A DNA stretch of 8,019 nucleotides. It comes from CAYOLL01 sp964404765 [NCBI: uncultured Gemmatimonadota bacterium]. Its GTDB lineage: Bacteria > 4572-55. Each line of letters starts with the position of its first letter. Positions within the stretch are counted from its first letter, which is position 1. Below the pieces are notes generated by a model. It had not been told where the DNA came from and made no database searches. It saw only the letters and a program-made list of their open reading frames with translations. The stretch lies in the NCBI GenBank assembly GCA_964404765.1, contig CAYOLL010000237.1, forward strand, positions 1-8,019, in the 5' to 3' direction. This document shows, piece after piece, positions 1 to 5,803 of the stretch. A program made the position numbers and the translations under genes.

Positions 1-337
1 GGGGCATGTCGCCGCGGTCACGGCAGAGGCTGCCTAAATGGTTTAATGCCCAGGCCATTCCATTTTGATCATTGCTTTGTTCGGCTTTTTCATACGCTAA
101 TGTCATGACTTTTTCAGCTTCCTGCCAGTTTCCAGTGTTCATCATTTGCTGTCCAAGCTGTCGTAAATCGGTAGCAGACATTTTTTCCAAATCCTGTTTA
201 TTGGCAGGGCCAGTGGTTTGCTGCTGCACGGCCTGCATGATCAAGGTGGCAATCTGCTCGTCGCTGGCCTGGGCCAGTTGGGGGTATTGCTGACGTAACT
301 GGGCAATGAGCGGTTTTAGTTCGGGTGGGATGGGCAT
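1..337 (-). CDS. TPR-type protein, N-terminal part (cut by the window edge)
   Basis: The reading frame starts at an ATG whose first base is 337 and stays open to the left edge, giving 112 residues. An AAAGGA Shine-Dalgarno element lies about 7 nt upstream. The protein begins MPIPPELKPLIAQLR, almost identical to the next gene upstream (2315-393), and the DNA match covers the start site too. Residues 28-46 are Gln-rich and unmatched. Residues 47-110 align without gaps to residues 305-368 of the neighbour, about 25 of 64 identical, including WQEAEK and a C-terminal LxRGD-type turn. That segment looks like the entry to a TPR array (ALNHLGSLC helix A near residue 97). It lies 55 bp after the neighbour's stop codon and is probably co-transcribed. 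A protein-interaction scaffold role is inferred from the family; partners are unknown. The C-terminus is outside the window, so any effector domain there would be missed. Confidence 0.8.
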   Translation of the reverse strand, partial: MPIPPELKPLIAQLRQQYPQLAQASDEQIATLIMQAVQQQTTGPANKQDLEKMSATDLRQLGQQMMNTGNWQEAEKVMTLAYEKAEQSNDQNGMAWALNHLGSLCRDRGDMP

Positions 338-373
338 GGGGTTGTCCTTTCGTTCGGGTTTAGCTTTCAATTC
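261..373 (-). repeat. Shared leader block, copy A (5' region plus first 26 codons)
   Basis: This 113-bp block matches 2239-2350 with about seven mismatches and one single-base indel by hand alignment (about 93-94% identity). It spans GAATTGAAAGCT, the AAAGGA SD site, the ATG and codons 1-26 of the truncated TPR gene. Identity collapses at both edges, so it is a discrete duplicated unit rather than the end of a longer paralogous alignment. Confidence 0.9.
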
Positions 374-398
374 GTCATTTATAATTCGCCATTTATAA
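371..398. repeat. 14-bp tandem repeat (2 copies) at the TPR gene stop
   Basis: TTCGTCATTTATAA (371-384) is followed directly by TTCGCCATTTATAA (385-398), with one mismatch. The second unit includes the TAA stop and last Leu codon of the TPR gene, so the repeat supplies that gene's terminus. The first unit abuts leader copy A. AT-rich short units of this kind are common between genes in repeat-rich genomes; no function is evident. Confidence 0.75.
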
Positions 399-2315
399 TT
401 GCCTGAGCGCCTGCACCGCCCTTTGAGCCTCTTCATGTAAACCCAACATCTCATAGAGTGCTTTAGCTTTTTCCAAACAGTCACGGGCTGTCCTCCAATC
501 TCCTTGACCTATGTAAAGATTGCCCATATCAAAATATATATTGGCTGTGCAATAATAATCTCCACTCCGTTCGGTAAGCTTCAAACCTTTATTATAGTGT
601 TCCAATGCCAGAACGATGTTACCCATATCATGATAAATATTAGCTAGATCGTTATATCTTGTGGCAGTACTCCATTCATCTCCAATTCGATTCATGATTT
701 CTAATGCTTTTTGGTTCATTTCAAGAGCCATCTCGTAGTTGCCTAGCTTATAGTGAATATGGCCTAAGTTACCATAATCCGAAGCTATATCGCTTTCCAA
801 ACCCAATCGCTGAGTAATTTCCAACGATTTTATGCACATCTCAATAGCCAAATCATAGTGTCTTTGTCGAGTGTAGATGGTACTCATGTTGCTATAATTT
901 CCAGCTAAATTATTAGGATTGTCTGTTCTAATGTTAATCTCAATTGCCTTTTGTAACAAACCAATGGCTTGCTCATAATGTCCCTGCTGAATGTAAACCC
1001 CACTCAGGTTACCACAACCTACGGCCCACGCCTCTTCATTCCCATCTGTAAGCTCAAGCATCTTCTCATAATAATTAATGGCTTGAGAGTATCTGCCCTG
1101 CATTGAATTGATATCTCCAATCTCACTGTACATTATCCCCTGCATATGACAATCACCAATTTGTTCAGCCAAGACCAATGCTTGCTGAAAAAAAACTTGC
1201 GATTCATTTAGATCTCCACGTTTTTGGCATAGACGCCCTAACAATGCATATGCTGTAATTTGTATCCCCAAATCCTCTTCTTTTTCAATGCTCGCCACAC
1301 ATTGGAGTAATATTTTTTCTGCCTCCTGCCAATGCCCGGCTTTAAGCATTTTTTCTCCACGCCCAAGCAGGTCATAGATGGACACGTTCTTCAAATCTTC
1401 CTTCACAATAGGCACAGTGCTTTGCGACTCAATACGTTGCACTACTTTTTGCAAGTCTTCTAATAGTCCTAAAGTTTCATATAATTCTTTAGCATTTTGA
1501 TAGCTTTTGTGCGCCGAGATATTATCACCTTGTCTATTGTATAGATCGCCTAATCTAAAATACTGATCGGCCAATGAAAAGTGATCACCTATATGCGTTG
1601 TCATATATATTGCTTTATGGTAATATTCTATCGCTAAAGGTATGTTGTCCATTTTATCATAAACAGAGGCTAAGTTACCATACCGTCGGGCTATGCCTGG
1701 ATTATCACCAAGTTGTTCGCCAAGTTCTATCGCTTTTTTAAGCATAGTAACAGCTATCTCATAATTGGTCAATTCCAGATGGGCATTGCCAAGAGAGCCA
1801 TAACATGCAGCAATACCAATCAAATCTCCGATACGTTCTGCTAATTCAAAATTTTTCTCAAACATTTTGACTGCCTGGTAATAGCGCTTTTGGGTTAGGT
1901 AGACACTACCCAAATTTCCGTAAGCTCTTGCTGCATTCTGCACATCACCGAGTTTAACAAATAGCTCGATTACTTTTTGAAGGGGCTCAATGGCCATCTC
2001 ATCATTACCTTGTTTTAGATAAACAAGGCCAATATTGGCATAACCAACAGCTATATTTCGTTCATCTCCTATTTGTGTACTAATTTTGAGAAATTGGTTG
2101 AAATAATCGTGAGCTTGAGCATAACAGTTTTGCACAAGATAAACGGACCCACTTAAGCAATAAACCATCCCTTCTAGACTATGATCATGCAGTTGCTTAG
2201 CCACGGTTAAAGCATGCTGACAGAAGTCTAACGGTTCATCGCTGGCCTGGGCCAGTTGGGGGTATTGCAGGCGTAGCTGGGCAATGAGCGGTTTTAGTTC
2301 GGGTGGGATGGGCAT
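393..2315 (-). CDS. Tandem TPR-repeat protein (two TPR arrays, 640 aa)
   Basis: Apart from a 27-residue Pro-rich cap, the whole protein is tetratricopeptide repeats of the 40-residue kinesin-light-chain/Rapsyn type. The GD turn recurs at residues 83, 123, 163, 203 and 243 exactly. Array 1 spans about 48-297 and array 2 about 311-640, separated by a short linker (298-310). Both arrays end in the same capping helix: AKELYETLGL at 275 and AKALYEMLGL at 617. There is no signal peptide, membrane segment or catalytic motif, so it is probably a cytoplasmic scaffold or adaptor. The ATG at 2315 is preceded by AAAGGA at suitable spacing, and the stop is TAA at 393-395. It sits 43 bp after the HSP90-like gene and 55 bp before a second TPR gene, which suggests an operon and a co-chaperone or adaptor role (inference). 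The body is AT-rich (37-43% GC in sampled 60-base lines), whereas the first 26 codons are about 61% GC. The TPR assignment is firm; the function is unknown. Confidence 0.93.
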   Translation of the reverse strand: MPIPPELKPLIAQLRLQYPQLAQASDEPLDFCQHALTVAKQLHDHSLEGMVYCLSGSVYLVQNCYAQAHDYFNQFLKISTQIGDERNIAVGYANIGLVYLKQGNDEMAIEPLQKVIELFVKLGDVQNAARAYGNLGSVYLTQKRYYQAVKMFEKNFELAERIGDLIGIAACYGSLGNAHLELTNYEIAVTMLKKAIELGEQLGDNPGIARRYGNLASVYDKMDNIPLAIEYYHKAIYMTTHIGDHFSLADQYFRLGDLYNRQGDNISAHKSYQNAKELYETLGLLEDLQKVVQRIESQSTVPIVKEDLKNVSIYDLLGRGEKMLKAGHWQEAEKILLQCVASIEKEEDLGIQITAYALLGRLCQKRGDLNESQVFFQQALVLAEQIGDCHMQGIMYSEIGDINSMQGRYSQAINYYEKMLELTDGNEEAWAVGCGNLSGVYIQQGHYEQAIGLLQKAIEINIRTDNPNNLAGNYSNMSTIYTRQRHYDLAIEMCIKSLEITQRLGLESDIASDYGNLGHIHYKLGNYEMALEMNQKALEIMNRIGDEWSTATRYNDLANIYHDMGNIVLALEHYNKGLKLTERSGDYYCTANIYFDMGNLYIGQGDWRTARDCLEKAKALYEMLGLHEEAQRAVQALRQL

Positions 2316-2350
2316 CGTTTTATCCTTTCGTTCGGGTTAGCTTTCAATTC
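2239..2350 (-). repeat. Shared leader block, copy B (5' region plus first 26 codons)
   Basis: This is the second copy of the leader block, at the start of the complete TPR gene and covering most of the 43-bp gap after the HSP90-like gene. Its coding part (2239-2315) is 47 of 77 G/C, against roughly 40% in the gene body immediately downstream. Mismatches to copy A cluster just before the ATG and at codons 14-17; the rest is almost unchanged. Confidence 0.9.
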
Positions 2351-2358
2351 AGAACCCG

Positions 2359-4575
2359 TCAATGTGCGATTTGATTTGTTTGCGAGGAATTATGAACAGC
2401 GTCCCGCAGTTGCGCTATCCGTTTAAACAATACGTCTGTCTCCTGGGTCATGTCGGAATATTTGGCCAGTTCTGCCTCCAGCGCGGCCACTTTTTTTTCT
2501 ACGTTATCGCGGTCGGCCTCTTCCTCATCCAGGCATGTTTTCAATTTAAACTTCACATTTACATCGGTTTCGATGGCGTACTTGCGGCGAAGTTCGTAAA
2601 TTTTCTTACTATGTGTATCGTATATTTCAAGCAAACTTTTGTATTCATCCAGTAATCGTTTTTGCTGTTGATCAGATTTGGGCGACTCAAACTTTAGCAA
2701 ATTGGCCTTCAATTTCGTTAACTCAATTTCCATTTTGGCCAGTTGGCCTTGCGCTTCCTGCAAAGATTGGACATTCGTAATCATGGTCGAAAAGGCACTA
2801 TTGTTAGTTTGAAAAATGATTTCAGCATTTTCAGGCGACACAAAATGTTGGGTAAACATCAAGGCATTATTGTAAATCACCGTCAAAGCCAGTCGGAAGG
2901 TCTCATTGCGGGGCATGTCACGCAACTGCTGCATCAGTGGATTAGTGATGTTCAGGCGGATGATCATATCTTCTCCGGTCGCACGGAGTAATTTACCCTT
3001 GCCCATGCTTTGGAACATCCGGCGGATATCATCACTTTTCAAACCGGCTTGTTGACCCAACGCGTCTACCTCAGCCATGAGTTTGCCAGTTTGGTCGGTA
3101 GGTTGCGAGATCAACACTGCTGGTACTGTGGACGGTTCAAAACTAGCGGCTTTAGCCTTTTTCCTGACATTGAGTTCAAACTGCCGTTCTAGGTCGCGCC
3201 ATTTCTCGTCAGTTGTTTCTTCCTTAAAAATAATGCCAGAGCCTGCCTCTAGGCGTTCCAGCTTGACATTCCGGCGGCGGGCGTATTTTTCCAGAAATTC
3301 CTCTTCCATGCCCCAACTGGCGTCAATGACCGGCAGGTTTTTGTGGGCAAAGAGCAGCTTGTGCTGGGTGCCGGAGCCACGCTCGGAAAAGTAGTAGATG
3401 ATATTTTGGGTCTTGTCTAAATACTCACGCATGGACATATTGCCGTCGCTGGTCTGCATCCGCACCAGGTCGCAGATGCGGTCAAAAAAGCCGTCATCAT
3501 CTACGGAGCGGGCTTTGATGGTGTTGTTATACGTGCCGACTACCAAATCCAAACGTTGGGGATCGTTGTCTTTGAGATAGCCCAAAAATTCCAGAATGAG
3601 CTCGCCCAGCATGTTCCGGATGGTTTGATAGGCGGCATCGCGGACAATCTCGTCGCGGCTGACCGTCGGCAGCAGGGCCGGGGTATTGATCACGCCCTTA
3701 ATAAAGCGGGCCCATTTGGGCAACAGATCCTTGTCGTTGGCCCGGTTGAACATGCGGGAGATGTAGATGTCCAACTCGCCAAAATCGCGGGTCAATTCGT
3801 AGGGAATCATGGGCACGAACAATAGACCGTCCAGCGGCAGCGGCTCGGCTATTTGGATGGGCAAGATGGCCAGGGCATACAGGCCGTAGCGGTCGTTGAT
3901 ATACGCGCCAAAGTCCAGGTGCTCGTCGGTCTTGAGCCAGGGCGGGGTGCAGCTATTGACCTGCTGGCCGCGCAGGAAAATGGGCACAATCAAGAAGTCG
4001 GCGTATTTTTTGATGGTCTGGCGCAAGCGGGTCTGGTCGAGCAGGACAAGGCTGGCGTCGTTGAGGTGCAGGACGACTTTGGTGCCGCAATCGGCCTTGT
4101 CCAACGGCTCAACGGAATAGTGAATATCGCCCTCGCAAATCCATTTAAAACCGGTTGCGCCGTCTAAGTGGGATTTAGTAAAAATCTCCACCTTGTTGGC
4201 CACGGCAAAGGCGGACAGCAGGCCGATGCCAAACTGACCGATGAGCAGCAGAGCCTCCTGCCGACTGGCGCTTTTGAGGTTCTCGCGGGCCTCTTTGGTA
4301 AAACTCTTGCCGATAGTGGACAACATTTCGTGCAGGTCTTGTTCGGTCATACCCTCGCCGTTATCGCTAAAGGTCAGGGTGCGGCGGCGCTCGTCAAAGT
4401 CCACGCGGATTTCCGGTATGGTAAAGCCGGGCTCGCGGCTCTGGCGGATGATGCAGGTGTCGTGGGCGTTCTGGATCATTTCGCGCACGGCCACATCGGG
4501 CTCGGAATAGATGTTGCTGCCCAGCATCTTGAGCAGGCCGGGCAGATTGATCTTGATTTCGTGTTGTTGGGGCAT
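2359..4575 (-). CDS. HSP90/HtpG-family chaperone ATPase with C-terminal coiled-coil extension
   Basis: This is an HSP90-family (GHKL ATPase) protein of 738 aa; typical HtpG is about 600-650. Visible N-terminal ATP-site motifs are the N-box E32-xxx-N36-xx-D39 (REMIQNAHD), DNGEGM at 71-76 (Mg/adenine region), the lid glycines GQFGIG at 113-118, and GT at 164-165. The middle domain has the HSP90 signatures GLLFVP, LPKWARFIKGVI and VSRDEIVRDA (the conserved SRE/SRD-x-I-x-x-D segment with its arginine). A C-terminal dimerisation-like region follows, up to about residue 605. Residues 606-738 are extra: charged, heptad-like helices including IETD (668-671) and KFKLK (674-678), ending NQIAH with no MEEVD-type tail. 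I chose the ATG at 4575 because AGGGAG lies 7-8 nt upstream and homology begins there (HEIKINLPGLL); the frame stays open 30 codons further but lacks an SD. The role is inferred as ATP-dependent client remodelling together with the downstream TPR proteins. It could be a specialised paralogue rather than the housekeeping htpG, so I give no symbol. Confidence 0.93.
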   Translation of the reverse strand: MPQQHEIKINLPGLLKMLGSNIYSEPDVAVREMIQNAHDTCIIRQSREPGFTIPEIRVDFDERRRTLTFSDNGEGMTEQDLHEMLSTIGKSFTKEARENLKSASRQEALLLIGQFGIGLLSAFAVANKVEIFTKSHLDGATGFKWICEGDIHYSVEPLDKADCGTKVVLHLNDASLVLLDQTRLRQTIKKYADFLIVPIFLRGQQVNSCTPPWLKTDEHLDFGAYINDRYGLYALAILPIQIAEPLPLDGLLFVPMIPYELTRDFGELDIYISRMFNRANDKDLLPKWARFIKGVINTPALLPTVSRDEIVRDAAYQTIRNMLGELILEFLGYLKDNDPQRLDLVVGTYNNTIKARSVDDDGFFDRICDLVRMQTSDGNMSMREYLDKTQNIIYYFSERGSGTQHKLLFAHKNLPVIDASWGMEEEFLEKYARRRNVKLERLEAGSGIIFKEETTDEKWRDLERQFELNVRKKAKAASFEPSTVPAVLISQPTDQTGKLMAEVDALGQQAGLKSDDIRRMFQSMGKGKLLRATGEDMIIRLNITNPLMQQLRDMPRNETFRLALTVIYNNALMFTQHFVSPENAEIIFQTNNSAFSTMITNVQSLQEAQGQLAKMEIELTKLKANLLKFESPKSDQQQKRLLDEYKSLLEIYDTHSKKIYELRRKYAIETDVNVKFKLKTCLDEEEADRDNVEKKVAALEAELAKYSDMTQETDVLFKRIAQLRDAVHNSSQTNQIAH

Positions 4576-4582
4576 GGGCAAT

Positions 4583-4588
4583 CTCCCT
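4583..4588 (-). promoter_or_regulatory. Ribosome binding site that fixes the HSP90-like start
   Basis: On the minus strand AGGGAG precedes ATG 4575 by seven bases. The frame remains open for 30 more codons to an ATG at 4665, but no purine-rich site precedes that one and the extra residues do not look like HSP90. The shorter start is therefore preferred. Confidence 0.7.
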
Positions 4589-4673
4589 GTTTCAAGCGGT
4601 TCTGAAACGTAACGGAATACGATTGAATGTGTGTGCAAAATGGTGAATGGAAAAGTTAACTGCAATGAAAATC

Positions 4674-4687
4674 GGACTGCACAGTCC
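4674..4687. other. Perfect 14-bp palindrome-like element, possible operator or weak terminator
   Basis: GGACTG-CA-CAGTCC has two 6-base arms around CA; as RNA it would fold as five pairs with a four-base loop. It is flanked by AAAA on one side and TTTTAATATTTT on the other. It lies about 100 bp upstream of the HSP90-like start and about 150 bp beyond the WD40-like stop. It could end transcription of the upstream gene or bind a dimeric regulator of the HSP90/TPR unit. It does not resemble the CIRCE heat-shock operator (TTAGCACTC-N9-GAGTGCTAA). The role is inference. Confidence 0.4.
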
Positions 4688-4837
4688 TTTTAATATTTTG
4701 GTAGGGTATACAGTTCAGCCCGTTTACTGGCTGTTTCGAGAAGCTTAGGGCAAGCCTGCGCCTTTGAGGTTGGTATTTCGGTGTCTAATGATTTGCAGTT
4801 GTGCCGGTATATAATCCTTTTTTATCAATCGCAGATA
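4688..4837. other. Intergenic spacer with a probable degenerate dispersed repeat
   Basis: This is most of the 262-bp gap between the WD40-like stop and the HSP90-like start. Positions about 4734-4768 (TTTCGAGAAGCTTAGGGCAA, continuing through a GCCTGCGCC stretch) resemble a worn copy of the TTCGACAAGCTCAGGGCAAG-type intergenic repeat found in many bacterial genomes; this is from memory. A short frame on the minus strand here reads ETASKRAELYTLPKY before a stop, but it lacks a start and an SD and I do not call it a gene. I see no convincing -35/-10 pair, although the promoter for the HSP90/TPR unit should lie in this gap. Confidence 0.35.
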
Positions 4838-5665
4838 TCAAAGAGTTACTTGCCAGATGTGAACTTCCCACGTTCCCGGAAATATCACCGCCAGACGATT
4901 ATCAACCGGGCTAAAGGCAAATCCATACGTGCATTCCGGATATTTAATCGAACCCGTCGTCGTGTAAAAATTGGCCATTAATTTCCAATCCTGGGTTTGC
5001 CAGAAACAGAATTGAGTGCCGATGTCCCGGTAGCCTAACCCGTTATAATAGTTAAATTTTGCCCCCAAAACCCGGCTGTCATAGGAAAAAGATAGGGCAA
5101 TGGTCCACCTGGTTTCTCCGACGTCTCTCTGCGAAGGAAGCGACAGAACACCTTGATCATAATTTCCCGGCACGATTAATTTCCGATTGGGTATGCCGGG
5201 TTCAAGCGTTTGCACCAGAATCGTTTTGATGTCAACGGGAAAAGCGCACATCCGCTTGTTCGGTGAGACCTCATGAATCTCGCCGCGCGGATCGCGGGTG
5301 CGTATGTCAATGCCTGTCCAGGATTGGGCAATTTTCTTCAGAAAAAGATAGGTGAACTCTTTCAAATAACGATCCCTGCCCTCGCTGAAAAGCGATTCAA
5401 TGATAGTGTCACTTTTTCCGTCCGAAGTGACAATACAGGTCAAATCGGCTAACCGCGCACCGGTGAAAGAATCCCATACTTGCGGGCCATATTCACCGGC
5501 CTGCGAATTGGAGTTGGTCAAAATGTGCTTTCCATCCGGTGACCACAAGAGATCGTTCAATTGACCCAGTTCTTGGTCACGAAAAAAATGTGTCAGGATT
5601 AATTGTGGGGCAATGCCTTTGGGAAATTGAAAATCATCAAATTTTATCACCAGTGCGGACTCCAT
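4838..5665 (-). CDS. WD40-like beta-propeller protein, probably N-terminally incomplete
   Basis: The 275-aa product contains degenerate WD40/propeller repeats. Blade signatures are LLWSPDGKHIL followed by QVWDSFTGARL (39-72), a weak one around 118-160, IALSFSYDSRVLGAKF followed by FCFWQTQDWKLM (189-230), and YGFAFSPVDNRLAV followed by EVHIWQVTL (247-275). That makes about four blades, fewer than the six to eight needed to close a propeller. There is no catalytic motif, signal peptide or membrane helix; a binding or scaffold role follows from the family. The ATG at 5665 has no recognisable SD, and an in-frame TAG lies 15 nt upstream. A GTG at codon 6 with GGAG 9 nt before it is an alternative start. 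The sequence just upstream is protein-like in another frame, so the annotated start may be an artefact of a frameshift. It is co-oriented with both neighbours but separated from the HSP90-like gene by 262 bp, so operon membership is uncertain. Confidence 0.7.
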   Translation of the reverse strand: MESALVIKFDDFQFPKGIAPQLILTHFFRDQELGQLNDLLWSPDGKHILTNSNSQAGEYGPQVWDSFTGARLADLTCIVTSDGKSDTIIESLFSEGRDRYLKEFTYLFLKKIAQSWTGIDIRTRDPRGEIHEVSPNKRMCAFPVDIKTILVQTLEPGIPNRKLIVPGNYDQGVLSLPSQRDVGETRWTIALSFSYDSRVLGAKFNYYNGLGYRDIGTQFCFWQTQDWKLMANFYTTTGSIKYPECTYGFAFSPVDNRLAVIFPGTWEVHIWQVTL

Positions 5666-5802
5666 TTCGGTATTACGCTACTGAAGTCTATATCCTCAAT
5701 CGTGGCGGTATAAACGTCGCCTAGCGTGGTGTTTCCACAGAATATCAATCGTTTTCATATCTCAAACCGCTCGCGCCAAACAGTTTCTTTAAACTCACAA
5801 GT
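5665..5802 (-). pseudogene. Decayed or frameshifted N-terminal coding remnant of the propeller gene
   Basis: Read on the minus strand from 5802, one frame gives 15 codons ending in VWRERFEI, a TGA at 5757-5755, then 30 protein-like codons (KRLIFCGNTTLGDVYTATIE, then DIDFSSVIPK) up to 5665. Alternating hydrophobic/polar residues and the GDVY turn resemble a beta-propeller blade (compare the SNxxGxxxIY pattern of TolB/PD40 repeats). The frame joins the WD40 gene one base out of phase, at the A of its assigned ATG. A single TGG-to-TGA change plus a one-base indel would therefore restore one longer open frame. This is direct translation plus inference. It could be a pseudogene, a sequencing error, a programmed event, or by chance a coding-like spacer. 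Confidence 0.42.
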
Positions 5803-5803
5803 T

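Noticed and set aside
393-2240. Regularly spaced near-repeats resembling a CRISPR array or minisatellite
   Set aside because: The about 120-bp periodicity is the 40-residue TPR unit in an intact frame, with no conserved short direct repeats and spacers.
2359-4575. Alternative identity as MutL, gyrase B or histidine kinase, which share the GHKL fold
   Set aside because: The middle-domain signatures (LPKWARFIKGVI, VSRDEIVRDA) and the order of motifs are specific to HSP90.
4576-4665. Upstream extension of the HSP90-like gene by 30 codons to the ATG at 4665
   Set aside because: There is no SD before it, the added residues are unlike HSP90 N-termini, and AGGGAG sits correctly before the ATG at 4575.
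4665-4740. Possible sigma-70 promoter (TTGCAG near 4660, TATACC near 4708, minus strand)
   Set aside because: No pair of hexamers has both good matches and 16-18 bp spacing, so I cannot support a specific promoter call.
4690-4785. Short minus-strand frame reading ETASKRAELYTLPKY
   Set aside because: It is too short, has no start or SD and overlaps a probable intergenic repeat; chance is sufficient.
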